From Pseudomicrostroma phylloplanum (Eukaryota; Basidiomycota; Exobasidiomycetes; Microstromatales), in assembly GCA_039545275.1 (NCBI GenBank), contig BCHS01000009.1:682001-746000 (forward strand): a DNA stretch of 64,000 bases, written 5' to 3'. A model generated the notes under the pieces. The model saw nothing but the letters and a program-made list of their open reading frames with translations. It had not been told where the DNA came from and did no database searches. This document shows, piece after piece, positions 22,717 to 34,700 of the stretch. Position numbers and translations under genes: made by a program. Each line of letters opens with the position of its first letter. The first letter of the stretch is position 1.

Positions 22717-25017
22717 GGTCAGAAGGCGACGGGATGCTGCAGCTGCTGAGGAAGGAGGAGACGATGGCGGATCTGGGTCCTCCGATTGATCTCGCTATAT
22801 ACGAGGGCCTCGACGACGAAGCAGGCCAAGGCGCGAAGGTGTACAAAGACTCTGTCAGGGCGCCGCCGTCATCAGGGTAATCCACGATTGACCATTGTAG
22901 GACCCACGCTTGAGACCAAAGACTGCCAGGGTCAAGAGTGACGGCGTCTTCCGTACCTTGCAGCCAGACTCCTCCAGAGCCAACGCAAGGATGCCGAGGG
23001 CGCCGGTACATCGCCAATGCGGATTGCGGAAGAGAATGTCGGCAGCTGTCCTGACAAACCAAGTCCATCTCTCCGACCAATTAATGTGGGTGCTCTTGTT
23101 GAAGGGCGAGCAGATGCCCGAAGGTAGGTACCAAGAGACGTATCGCCTCCACGAGTAGATCCTCAATGGAATGTGCCATGCAATCAAACACATTCCGTGG
23201 CGCGCCATGCAGCTGCCATTGCCGAGAGGGCGATCCCAGGCACCTGGCCAGTGTGCCCCCACGCAGACAGGCTTCTGCGATCGAAGCCACTCGGGATTTT
23301 AGGTCGGGCGCGAATTGCCGTACCTGACATCTCCTTGGCCGCATGCGTCCCATTTAGAGTATCGGTCAATGGTACTCTTACTCTGCCTTTCTAGGCAGGT
23401 CGCTCAGCTGCTCATGGCCCACAAGAAGCGGGACGGGACAACAATAGGACGTCCTGTGACTGGTCAGACCCTTCACACGCCTGAATCCTTCCCACGGTCA
23501 GCTGGACAGGGTTCGAACTCAACCCAGAGCACGCCCGGTTACCTGACGTGTCGTGGTGTATTTGCTTCGTCGGAGAGGATGGTATCGTCGTCATATACCA
23601 CCTCTACTCAGCTATCGCCGAATTTAGAGAGAGCGTTGGTAGCCTACTTCTGGGCGGAGCAGCGCTACGGGATCCTTTGTGCTTGAAGGGAGATTGAGGC
23701 CCGATCATCCGGAGATGCGGGCGCACGAAGAGCGGGGGCCAAGCTCACACGCTCCAGTGCCCGTAGCTAGCGATCGTCTCCCGAGCCTGGCTGAGTTTGC
23801 GGCTATTTCGACCTTGTCTGATTGCCCTTGACCAGAGCTCAGCGCAACCTGCAGCAATTTCGCCGTGGTACCCAGTTCCAATCGCAGTCCCCGGTGGGGT
23901 TGCAACGATAGACTTCGGTCGCATTGCGGGTTTCTCCGGCCCACCCAGGTGATGTCTCGCGTAGACGATTTTAGGTTCGTCCTGAGCTGCAGTCCTGAGG
24001 AGACCAGACCGGTCCAAGTCGACGATCTGGCCTAACATTGCTCCATTCACCGATGCTGTGCACCAATCGATTGTCCGTACGAGAGTTCCTTTGATACCAG
24101 GCGATAGGTCGCGCTTTCCCACGGCCATAGTTGCTGCCGCCGATGAGCCCGTCAAATTGACGCCCACGACCATGACTTGCGGGTGTGAGTCTCAGTGGGG
24201 CTGAACGGCTGCCCACCATGAATGACAGCTGGGAGCCTTGTCATCAAGGCGGCTGTGTGCCCCTTCTACTTACCTTGCTTGTGTGCCAGCCTCTTTTCGC
24301 CTTCTTTCCCGAAGTGTACGCTGCACGACCGTCAGTCCTCACTCTACGAAAGCCGAAAAGGAGACTCTGCTGCTCGATGCTGCTTAGGGCTGCGCGGCAC
24401 CGTTGCATTCTCGTAGCTGCCCAGAGTGTCTGTTCCCACGTCCGAATCGACCTTGTGAAGCTTGTTGATCTATCGTGCGAGATCGGCTTGTCATGAAACA
24501 TTTCCTTGTTCCTGCGTGCCGATGATCGTGAATTTGATCTCAAGACATACGCACACAAAGATACAGGTGGCTCTGTGTCCCACGGACGGGATTTGCCACG
24601 CTGGAGGTCGAGACTGTACAACACGTCCGTGACTGTATGCTGATGACTGACCGAGGTTTCCGAGGGCTGCCTTCATCTGCCAACTTCGAGACTCCCTCGT
24701 GAGGGCTTCACTCTCGGATATCACTACCTACATCAAGCCAAGTCGGTGTAGGAGCGGCAGCATCAAGCTGTTGCGTCGCCCATTTGTTAGCACGAAGCGC
24801 CTACAAGAGCAGATCGCAATCAAAAGTCACGATCAATTCGATCATGATACAGCAGTATGCGCAAGGGGTCGCTTGATTGATGATAGTGAGATGTAGAATG
24901 AGAGACGAGACTCAAAGGGAGAAATACAATGTGAATCGAGGGGCAGACGTCTACGACTGACACTCGAGAGCACAGAATGCACCTAACGAAGCGATCAAAC
25001 GAAATCGACGACGCTGT
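22717..25017. other. Gene-poor 2.3-kb stretch
   Basis: No gene can be supported. A minus-strand open frame at 23745-24173 (142 codons) begins MVVGVNLTGSSAAAT and later reads GIKGTLVRT. This faintly recalls the VNxTG...RGxxxLVR order in D-amino-acid-oxidase-type flavoproteins, but neither an FAD-binding start nor a usable splice partner was found, so it may be a decayed fragment or chance. Base composition is less skewed than in the neighbouring coding DNA. Confidence 0.4.
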
Positions 25018-25405
25018 TTAGGCGTTCGAGTTCATCTTGCGCTTTCCACCGGGGCCGAGCTGAACGTTGACGAATCTATTGATGTTGAGAAGAGGGGTGT
25101 GCAGATGTCAGATGACCGTTGAACTGTGTGCGACAGAAGGTAACTGGCCACCCAGATAAAACCCTCAAGCATCGCCACCCATACCTCCGCCTCCTTGCAC
25201 TCTTGTCCTTCACTGCTTGCCACCTCAATTCTGCCACTGCGACCTTCAACGTCAATTCTGTAAAGCCCAGTACTCACCGGCGGTTGTAAAGGATCCTCTT
25301 CTTAGCCCTTCCCTTGGGGGNCTTCTTCTTCTCTTGCTTCTCAACCTTTGGTGTCTGCGACTTGACCTTCCCGGCACGAGCGAGGGATCCGTGGACTTTT
25401 CCCAT
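25018..25405 (-). CDS. RPS30: 40S ribosomal protein S30 (eS30)
   Basis: A small-subunit ribosomal protein of 61 aa, without the ubiquitin-like fusion found in animals. Exons 25405-25278 and 25075-25018 flank a 202-nt intron that splits NRR|FVNV. The sequence begins [20 protein letters not shown] and ends [12 protein letters not shown], a near-invariant family signature. The undetermined base at 25321 falls in the codon after EKQEKKK. The intron is long for this window; I looked for C/D-box snoRNA motifs in it and found none convincing. The gene is divergent from RPS13 about 1.5 kb away. Confidence 0.95.
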
Positions 25406-26946
25406 GTTGAATCAGGGGTTGTACTGAAGTGAGCGAGGAGGGAGGGAGGGTGAGGTGTGAGCGAAAGTTTCAGCAAGGAAGGCATCCGCGCATCGATCCG
25501 AGAACCAGCCTCAGCAGCGAGAGCGGCCAGGCGAGGCTACACCGACCAGCACAACCAGCATGACCACCGGGCCGCCACGTATGCTCAGATCAAGCTCTCA
25601 GGGTCGACTAAAAGGTCTCTCTGCAGCGCAAGCGCAAGAGCCATGCTCCTCTACGCCACAGCAGATCCCGACTGTCCCGCCTGAGCTCGACTAGCATTTC
25701 CGCACTGCTCTTGGCCGCCGTGGTGGCTGGTATTGGTCAAACCATCTGAGCCATCTTTCGCGACACTGGTACTGCTTCGCAGTCTCGCCTGTGCTACCGG
25801 CGTAGGCAGCGCGATGAGGAGCAAAGAGCAATGCTACCGTGCCGAGTCACGATGGGGCGCTGGGCGAAGGTCTGCTGCCTTGTGCTGCACGGAGCCTTCC
25901 TGGACGCCTTGCATTGAAGACGAAGACGAGACGAAGGTCCATCGAGTGCGCGTACGATGGCCACCTGGACGAAGATAATCACCTTGGTGAGAGTAGGGGT
26001 GAGGATGAGGATGATGGAGATGGTCGTGGAAGAGGAGGGAGATTGGCAGGCTGGCCTCATCTCAGCAACGCCCACGCCCAGCCCAGAGCGGGACGCAGGG
26101 GGGATTTCTCCTCGCTCGCGGGCAGCGGGGCTTCAACGCCGCGCGCGGTGGCTGCGCTCTGCGGTGGAAGGCGGGCGCCTCAGGCGTGCGGGCGGGCGGG
26201 CGAGGCGAAGGGCGGCACGCAGGCAGGCAGGCTGGGCCAACTCAGGCGCAGGCGCGGGCGGGCAGACGGGCAGGACACCACACGGCGAGGCCTCGTCCAT
26301 CGAAACCTCGAATTTCCACTTTGTCCGATTCTACCAACCATCATCGTCTCCGTCCTCATCACCCCCTCGCACCCCTCAAGAAAATAACTAGGTGAGTCAC
26401 GGATGCTCTACAAGCGTACATCCAAGAGGCAATTGCTGACAGAAGATCATCATCATTCATCTCCTTCACAGGTGAGCATCTGCAGACGGCCGAACTGGAA
26501 GGATGGTGGACTTTCGCCTCTCTCTTCCTGCGAGAGTGTAGAGGTCATGCTAGATGGATCAGGAGCAGCAGACGTACAGCTGGGAAGACCAGCCAGCGCT
26601 CGCTCTGGTAGCCTACACTAGCGGGACAGATGCCGAAAGGGCACAGAGAGGGGCAAGGGCTGGCCGGAGGAAGGCGCAGATGGGGCATCCAGGTGCCGGC
26701 ACCAAGGGAATATGGAGGGGCTGCGACTGGGAGACGGCTCAGATCGCACGAAGAGCATCAAGCTGCGTGATGTCGGGATACGGAGGGTTGCAATTTGAAG
26801 GGAGGCACAGCAGAGGACGTGCGACCAGCACACATCTTTGAAGGAGATGTTGGGAAAGCAGAGGTGGACTGCGATAGACTGCCGTCATCGGAAGGTATGC
26901 TGACCATGGACCATTCTCTCTTTGACCTTGCTTGCTCATAGCCAAC
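25406..26946. other. Divergent RPS30/RPS13 upstream region
   Basis: The region includes a very GC-rich block (about 26060-26290, rich in ggcgggc and gcaggcag) and, from about 26392, likely non-coding leader exons of RPS13. Donor-like aggtgagtcac lies at 26391, and cttcacag|gtgagc lies at about 26471, where an acceptor directly abuts a donor. No protein gene is supported. Confidence 0.5.
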
Positions 26947-27585
26947 ATGGGTCGCATGCACTGTGAGTTGTTGCATCATGGATCTCCTCTCACCTGACAT
27001 ATAGGACGAGTACTGAACCCTTGTCCCTTCTCACCTTCCTTCCTTCACAGCCAAGGGAAAGGGTATCTCCTCGTCTGCCCTGCCATACCGACGAACTCCC
27101 CCTTCGTGGCTCAAGACTACCCCTGAGGAGGTCTCCAACCAGATCTTCAAGCTCGCCCGAAAGGGTCTCACCCCCTCGCAGATCGGTGTCCAGCTCCGTG
27201 ACTCGCAGGGTATTGCCCAGGTCCGATTCGTGACTGGTAACAAGGTGAGTCATACGATGCATGAGACGAGCGTTGCACAGCGTGAATGCTGTTGATCTGA
27301 CAAGCGCTTGTCGTCTTCTCTGCACTATCCGCTTTTTAGATCCTCCGAATCCTCAAGTCGGAAGGTCTTGCTCCCTCCATCCCCGAGGACCTGTACCACC
27401 TGATCAAGAAGGCCGTCAGCATCCGCAAGCACCTCGAGCGCAACAGGAAGGACATGGACTCCAAGTTCCGTCTGATTCTCGTCGAGTCGCGTGTGCACAG
27501 GCTCTCTCGTTACTACAGGCGAATCGGTTCCATTGCCCCCAACTTCAAGTACGAGGCCGCTACCGCTTCCACTCTCGTGGCTTAA
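26947..27585 (+). CDS. RPS13: 40S ribosomal protein S13 (uS15)
   Basis: A small-subunit ribosomal protein of 151 aa, the standard length. Exons are 26947-26962 (only 16 nt, coding MGRMH plus one base), 27051-27244 and 27340-27585. Spliced start [20 protein letters not shown], then [29 protein letters not shown], and the uS15 core [20 protein letters not shown] and RLSRYYRR, ending STLVA. Introns are 88 and 95 nt. The leader probably carries one or more 5'-UTR introns. Confidence 0.96.
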
Positions 27586-28429
27586 GCAAAAGCGACTCCG
27601 TAGGATGCCCGGCATTGCGGTCGATGACAGTGGGAGGAAGGAAAACGTTGGAGATGGGGCGAAGCTGGAAGACCGAGAGGACATCAGCGTTGCCCCTTCA
27701 TCCCTGTTCGAATGCATGGTAGCCCTGCACCGTCACTTCCTGCATCACCACCTCCACCATCATCACCATGTACACAATCTCTTCATATCATCCTCTTCTA
27801 CCACGAAACGATGACTTCACCAGCACTTCTTCGTCTTGAGTGACCGTCATGGGAGTGAAGCGGCTTACGTCTGACATCGATGAAGGCGGCACCCCCGGAA
27901 AGACTGAAAATGGATCCCACACTGAAGCTGCACACCCTTTACAGTGGCTGATGAGCTCAACCGACGACGAGAGTGGGCAAGGCGGATCAGACCTCACTCG
28001 TGAGCTTCCTGCGAGGAGAAGAGGCTGAGCGTGGCTGCGATCACATAGTAGCAGCCGAGGGCTGTGGCTGCCCGCGTGACTACTTCATCTATTTTCAGGC
28101 TGCTGCCGCCGATCGTATCTGACCCAAGGTGTGGCTTCGCCAGTCTCGCTGATCACTCGCAGTCCCCACGTCGACGCTCGACACTCCACACACATGGTCT
28201 ACGTCTAGGGAACAGCGGTGGTACGATCCAGATCCGCGGTATGTGCCAAGGGCGGAACTGTGTCCAAGCTGTCCAAGCTGTCCTGACCCAGAGAGGCTGG
28301 AGCTTGACAGGGGATGTGCCGGCGGTAGAGCCGAGTGTGCCTGTGTCAGAAAAAAGGAGGCGCTGAAGCTGCTCTGCCCTGTGCCGCCCCTATGGGCTGA
28401 CTGACCTTGGCTGTCTTGGCTTGGCTGGG

Positions 28430-28490
<61 letters not shown>

Positions 28491-29073
28491 GCCTGCTTGT
28501 GTGCGCCTGTGCGTCTCGCGCCTGCGCCCTGTTTTGTTGCCTGTCATCCACGCACGCCTGTTTCAGCCACACCCACCCACCCACTCCCTCACTCGCTCAC
28601 GCCCTTCTTCGCCGAGAGAAATATCATCCTCGTCGTACCCTCAGCAGCCAAACAAGAATCGCCTTGACCCACCGTGGACCCTCTCCTTCTCACTCCATCC
28701 GATCACCCTCTTCTTGCCTGCATACCAATCTACGGCCTCACGAGTGTACCATTGGCGCTGTACACTCCGCAAGACACTGATCCGAACTCAGAACCTTTTG
28801 CATACCCAAGGCCGATACCTCATCCGCCTTTGACGTACGCAACCAGGTGTTACACCACGCGAGAGCTCGAACGCTACCGTCCTGCATCCTCATCCTCAGC
28901 GAGGCTAAAGAGCCCGTACAAGACAGCAGTAGCGTTGCATACCCCCTGCCGTCATTCCTCTGTAGCAGAGGACGGAAAGTGTGCATACAGACAGGTACCC
29001 AGATTAGGAGTGCAGTACCCACGACTGTTTAGCATCCCTCTTCAGGCCCCATACCCCCAGCGCTCTGCCCACG
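27586..29073. other. Intergenic stretch with CCTG array
   Basis: Only short, composition-driven open frames are present. The prominent feature is the CCTG array at 28430-28489. The right end likely holds the promoter of the Pro/Gln-rich protein gene. Confidence 0.6.
28430..28489. repeat. (CCTG)15 microsatellite
   Basis: About fifteen perfect CCTG units, flanked by degenerate ones. Translated, it gives RQAG or LPAC tandem strings, which explains the open frames across it. Confidence 0.95.
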
Positions 29074-30640
29074 ATGTCTGGTCAGTAGGAAGAGATCCTA
29101 AGCAGCAGGATGCTGGCCCTTCAGAACCTGTTCACTGACATGCGCATCTCCTCTTCGCCCTCTTGCAGCGAGCTACTCGGTCTTTACCTCGCCGAACCAT
29201 GCTCCTATTCCCAATCATCTGCCCACGCTGATCGTGACCCCTCACGGTGAGTCCTAGACGAACAGTCTCAAGAGGTATAAAACATTGCTGACCCCTTTCA
29301 ATCAACCTCCACCATCTCCCTTGCCTTCCGTTGCGACTGTAGGTCAGCCGCATCACACACTGTGAGTTACACAAGCGGCGATGACAACAATCAATTCACA
29401 AGTGCTTACCCGCCACGACTGCTTCTTCGTTTCATACAGATACTCTTACATCCACACCAACCAGAACAAGGAGACATATCTGCTCACTCCCTCGCCCCAA
29501 GGAGACCTATGCGTTGCCAAGATGGTACCACCCCCCGGGACAAGAGGTCCAGGGGGCCCAGGCGACATCCGTTCAGATCCGGGTCACAGCACCGGTGGTG
29601 ATTCACAAGATCGCTCCGTACGATGTGAGGCTTCTCGTAACCTCAGGTGGTCGATTACCAACACCGGTATTAATGCCCCAGTCTACAAGTTGACTCTACC
29701 CAACCCAGACGCGCCGGGTCACGAGCAGCCCCTGTTCCAGATCTCCAAGCCGAACCCTATGGCTCCTTACTGGACCATGTTCTACTTCACCTATGCTGGA
29801 CACCTCATCCCGCCGAAGCGCATAGAGTTTGGCAAGATTCAGAAGAATGCTGCTCAGGGCTCAGGAGGTGGAGGAGGTACCAGGGTGACGATCAGCGGGA
29901 AGTCACCTGAAGAAAAGGCAGTCTGGCAGACGTTGGGAGAAGGCAACGAGGACATGGTCGAGTGGATTGTGCTATGCGCTGCGCTCAACGTCTTGGACGA
30001 GGAGATCATCAAGGCAGCAGCTGAGCAGATGCCCCCAGCCAGTGTCGCAAAGCGAGCGGTAGCTGCTCCCCAGTCAGGACCCAATGGGGCCACCGCAAGT
30101 CGTACAGCCGTACCCTCGTCGAGACCATCCGTATCTCCTCGCATCGGCGGCAATGCAGCCGCTGCCCCTCGTCAGCAATTCCCTGTGCCTATTCCAGCGC
30201 CTGGCAGAGGTCCTCCACCTCCGCAACAGCAGCCACAGCGACAGCAGCAGCAACAGGCGTTCCCACGGCCCAACCCTTATGGACAAGCCGCACAGCCCAT
30301 GCCACAGCAGCAGTATGCTCCACAGCCGTCTCAGTCTCGTCAACCACCGCAACAAATGCCCTCCAGGGGCCCTCCCCAGGGCCAATATCAGGAAGGCTAC
30401 CGTCAGGCTCCATCACCTCAGATGCAAGGCAGGGCACCGCCTCCGCAAAATGGTCCTGCGCCCGGAGGAGCGAGGCCGATGGGTGCTCCGAATGGACGCG
30501 CGCCTGGAGGAGGCATCGTCCTCAATTCACCCCAGTCTGGCTACGGAGGTGATGGCTTCGGTGGGGGTGGAAGCGGTTACGGCTCGGCATCTGGCCCTCG
30601 CTCGCCCCAGCAGGCAGCTGCAGGAGGCCGGCGCTTCTAA
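29074..30640 (+). CDS. Conserved fungal-type protein with Pro/Gln/Gly-rich tail, unknown function
   Basis: Four exons join in frame: 29074-29080 (ATG TCT G), 29169-29246, 29343-29361 and 29440-30640, giving 434 aa. The N-terminal two-fifths looks like a folded globular domain: SVFTSPNHAPIPNHLPTLIV, SYIHTNQNKETYLLTPSP, LTLPNPDAPGHEQPLFQISK, APYWTMFYFTYAGHLIPP and VEWIVLCAALNVLDEEII. The arrangement of short beta-like stretches around LFQISKPNP resembles a tubby/LURP-one-like fold, but this is only an impression. From about residue 230 the sequence is rich in Pro, Gln, Gly and Ala, typical of disordered or condensate-forming regions. The start was chosen because the tiny first exon supplies an ATG with a good donor. 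No family name can be given. Confidence 0.65.
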
Positions 30641-31700
30641 GGACGTCTTGGCTGCGTACGGTCAGCAAGCTTTGCGGTCATCCTCACCATCATCTGTCCA
30701 TACTCTTCAATTGCAGAGCACGGTCGCGTCTCTCTCTCTCTCATATCCACTCTGCACCCCTCCATCTGTCCTCCGGGTCTCACTGCTGCCTTGGGCCATC
30801 AGACTCCCCTCACTCAGCTCATCTCAGCGCCGTCTGTCATTTCGCGTCGTTCCGTGCCCATTTGCCTCCTCACTCCCCACTATCTCGTCTCGCTTCGATG
30901 TACATACTACACAAGGCTCGCCACGCTCATTTGCTTTCTAAAGATTTGGCGCCTTCTTTCATCCTTCTACCCCAACCCCCTCCCCTCACTATGATTTTCC
31001 CTTCCATCCTGATCTTCTTCGCATCTATCTCGTCTTCGACCGAAAGCTGGTCAGACCAAATCAAATCAATGGACAATGATGATTTCCCCTTTCCCACATT
31101 TCGATCGCTCGCGCCCGCCCTGACTGCCCGCCTTGACTGCTAGTGACGTCTAGTAGTCTAGACTACCAGAGTGGTCTCTCTCTCTCTCTATTGTGTCCCG
31201 CGTGCCTGCCCCCACTCCCCCGCTCTCGACCCCCTCCATTCACGGGCTTTGGATCTGAGCTTGTGTCCTTTGGAGCCCCGCCTGCGTCTCCGCTCTGGCC
31301 GAGAGGAGACGAGTGATCGGACCCAGGCGGCTGGGCGAGGGCGAGCTGCATCCGCTCGCTCGACTGCTTCTCCACTCACGCACGCCCGGGGGACTCGCCG
31401 CACGCACACACCGCATACACGGGGGCGAGGGGCGAGGCGAATGGACCCCTGTCACTGCCTGGGAGTATAGACGATCCCTTCCTCCTCTGCTTCAGTCGTC
31501 TGGTCATACCCTTCACCTTGCATCTCATCCATCTCATTCATCCCGGTTCACTCCTTTCATTCTCATTCGCTCGATTACAAATGCCCAGATAGCCATCTTG
31601 CAACGTGCCTCTGAGCTACCTCCCTCCTTTGTACAAACAGCACCTCCACGTCTTCTCGCAGCACACCAAGCATCACACTCTGTAGAGGTCTTCTCCAACG
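30641..31700. other. Long 5' region of the lipase-like gene
   Basis: This is the 3' flank of the preceding gene and the upstream region of the lipase-like gene. It is pyrimidine-rich with a short (TC)n run at about 31175-31190. No gene is supported. Confidence 0.5.
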
Positions 31701-34700
31701 ATGACCATCTCAACAGTAGGCGCAGCCCGTCACATCTCCCCAACGGTCATCTCCACCTTCTTCAAGCACTACTTCCGTCAAGCCAAGAAGAGTAAAGATG
31801 ACCGGCGTCTCGAAGCAACCGATGAGCTCCTCTTCGACGAAGCTTTCCACATCGTCAAGCGATTCATCTCACTAGGCACAGCAGATACAGTCGAGGCGCT
31901 GCAGTCCTTTACCAATACGCGCATCCCCTCGCAACCTTTTACCACTCTTGTGCCTACGCTCATTCCGCTCTCCTCGTGTGATCAGGCCGCTCGAGCACTC
32001 ATTGAGTACTTTGGCGAAGAGGACCTCAAGAACGTAGTAGGAGGGGAGCGCTGGTGGCAGGTGCGTGGGCTGAATGGCGTAGAGGCAGAATGGGTCGCGA
32101 TGACCAAGGACTGGAAACATGCAAAAGTAGTGGATGAGATGCCCGAGAGAGAGGCAAAGGCTAGGGCGGCCAAGTATGCCAAGTACAACAAGAGGCACGA
32201 GAGACGCTCAAAGGAGGATCTGGCAAAGGCTAGAGCGGCTACTGATGATGCGAGAGCGGCTGCTCAGCCTGAATCGGGAACTTCCTCTGGCAAGGAGAGA
32301 GCAGTGGATGAAGAGGCGGTGGAGGAGGACGAGGAAGAGGAAGAGGAAGACGAGGCGGCAGCGGAGCCTGCAGCTACCTCTCTCGAGGACGGCCAAGACG
32401 GTGAGAATGTCCCAGTGGAAGAGCTGGACCGCCTGCGCAGGGTGATGCTCTATCTCCACGGCGGCGGCTACTACTTTGGCTCTTGCAACACGCACCGCTA
32501 TCAGATTACTCGCTTGGCCCGCAAGATGGGAGGAAGAGCCTTCTGTCCCAACTACCGCAAAGCGCCTGGCTTCCCCTGGCCATGTCCTCTGCAAGACTGT
32601 CTCGCTGCCTGGTTCTACCTTACTGATCCGCCGCCGGGTGCAGGCCACAAGGCCATCGACCCGAAGAACATCGTACTGGCAGGAGACTCCGCTGGCGGTG
32701 GGATGTGTCTCGCTGTGCTTGGAGTACTGAGGGATCTGGGTCTGCCCATGCCTGCAGGCGCAGTCCTCATCTCGCCCTGGTGCGACATGACGCACTCGTT
32801 CCCCTCAATCATGCAGAATACCGACACGGACATCATCCCTCCGTATGGATTCATACACAAGCCCTCCACCCTTTGGCCTGTGCCGGCAAATACTGCCGTA
32901 CCTGGAGACGAGTGCAAGCAGGGAGGCGAGCATGATGAGCCTTCGAGACATGTGCCCAAGAGCAATAGTGTTTCGCCTGGAACTCAGACGCCGAAAGCTT
33001 CTACTGGGGCACCTGGAGGATCACCAGGCCCAGAAGGAGGCGCGACACACGAGCCCTCGGGACCTTCGCAGCCTTCGCAAACCGATGCGGGAGTATCTGG
33101 TACGGCCTCAACTGCGAATGGCGATGCAAAGCAGAGTCCCGATGGATCGTCAAGAAAGGAGACGGCGGCCTCTCAACATCCAGAAGTGCCACCAGCGCCC
33201 CGTCCTCTGCAGTCCGAGCTCATCCGCGTTGAGCTTTCTGGCCACAAGGACCCGATTGAGCTGAAGCAACAGATTCAGCTTTATGCCACCAACAATCAGC
33301 TCTACCATCCCCTCTGCTCGCCAATCTTTCAAGGTTCTCTCGGCGGATTGCCGCCGCTGTACATCTTGGCAGGAGATGGAGAGGTACTCAGAGACGAAGT
33401 CATCATGCTGGCCCATCGCGCTGCTCGACCCGAGAAGTACCCGCTACCCGAGCATCTACTAGCCAAGAATGAGCGATCGAGGGAAACGGCCGAGCGCTTC
33501 AACTCTCAGCCGACACAGGTGCATCTGCAAGTCTTCGACTACCAGTGTCACGTCCTCACCCTCTTCTCCTTCACCACGGCCGCGAGATTCGCCTATAGGG
33601 CGATTGCGAGCTTCTGCAAGTACGTGACACGAGCTGAGACGATTGAGGCGGGAAGCTGGTCCAGCTCAAAGGGCAGTCCCTTCCCGACGTTGGTTCAGGA
33701 ACCCAGTCCATCTTCGAGTGTGTTCAGCCCTCTGCCACCAAAGGATGAGCGGGACGCTAATGGGAAGGAGGTCAGTCGAACTATTTCGGCAAGCAGGCCG
33801 TCCCCTCTTGATATGACTACGCTGGGACTGCGAACGTCCCTGACTACAGATTCGCCCACTGCTTTGACCCCCGCAAAGTCGAACGGACAGTCGTCTGTGA
33901 GCTCGAATTCGAACACGCCCCTACCCCCTGGACCTCTGACGACGAGCGCCTTCAGCAGTAGTCCAGCATCGAGAAACGAGACGCCTTCGGCTCCCTCGTC
34001 AGCAGCTCCGACTGGACCTTCCTCGTCCAGTCGACTGCCTTCACGTGCGACTACGCCAGCACCCGATGCGAGCGCTCCATCTTCCAGCTCCGTGGACCAA
34101 CGTCAAGACGCCTCGAAGGTCGACAAGAGGGAGAGCATCCTAATCGAGAAGCGACGCAAAGTGACTCTGGGTGTACAAAACGACTACAGCGGCCAAGTCC
34201 CCCTGATCCGTCCAGCGTACGAAGAGCACATGATCCGCGAGCGAGTCGATGTGCGCGGAGCCGTCCGTGCCCTCGAGCCCGAGGAAGAGCTCCAGTCCAT
34301 CCGCCTCTTTGTCGACCACCCCACGCTGATCGGAACCATCCGCGAAGGACCCGTACGGCGCTACCTCGAAGGACAAGAGAAGTGGGATCACCGATTCAAG
34401 AAGACTGCAAAGCAAGTGGAGAAGCGGAGGAAGGCCAATGAGAAGGCGGCGGAAGAGATGCTGCGTAGGGCTGCTGAGAAGGGACTGCTCCATCGGGGTA
34501 AGACGGGCCAGGTGCGACCTAGAGGCACTAGTCGTGGGCAGGCCCGTACTCGCGGCAGTGGTGGTGGCGGAAGCAGTAGCAGCAGACTTGGCGCAGAGCG
34601 TCGTCGAGGCAATCGGAGCAAGAGCGAGGTAGCGGCGGAAGAGTGGGTGGAGGAACCACCGCGGTACGGCCCTCTGGACGTCTGTCTCGCCGGGGAGACA

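Noticed and set aside
23505..23560. Possible tRNA T-arm (gggttcgaactcaaccc)
   Set aside because: The flanks do not form the 5-bp T stem on either strand and no anticodon arm can be placed.
25076..25277. snoRNA inside the 202-nt RPS30 intron, or in the RPS13 introns (host of U14 in animals)
   Set aside because: No paired C (RTGATGA) and D (CTGA) boxes with terminal stem were found.
25839..26395. Arg/Gly/Ala-rich frames upstream of RPS13
   Set aside because: GC-rich composition keeps all frames open; no start context, domain or splice support.
28430..28489. CRISPR-like array
   Set aside because: It is a 4-bp microsatellite without spacers, and the genome is eukaryotic.
28095..28584. Frames with (RQAG)n or (LPAC)n repeats that could look like repeat proteins
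   Set aside because: They are translations of the CCTG microsatellite with no flanking domain.
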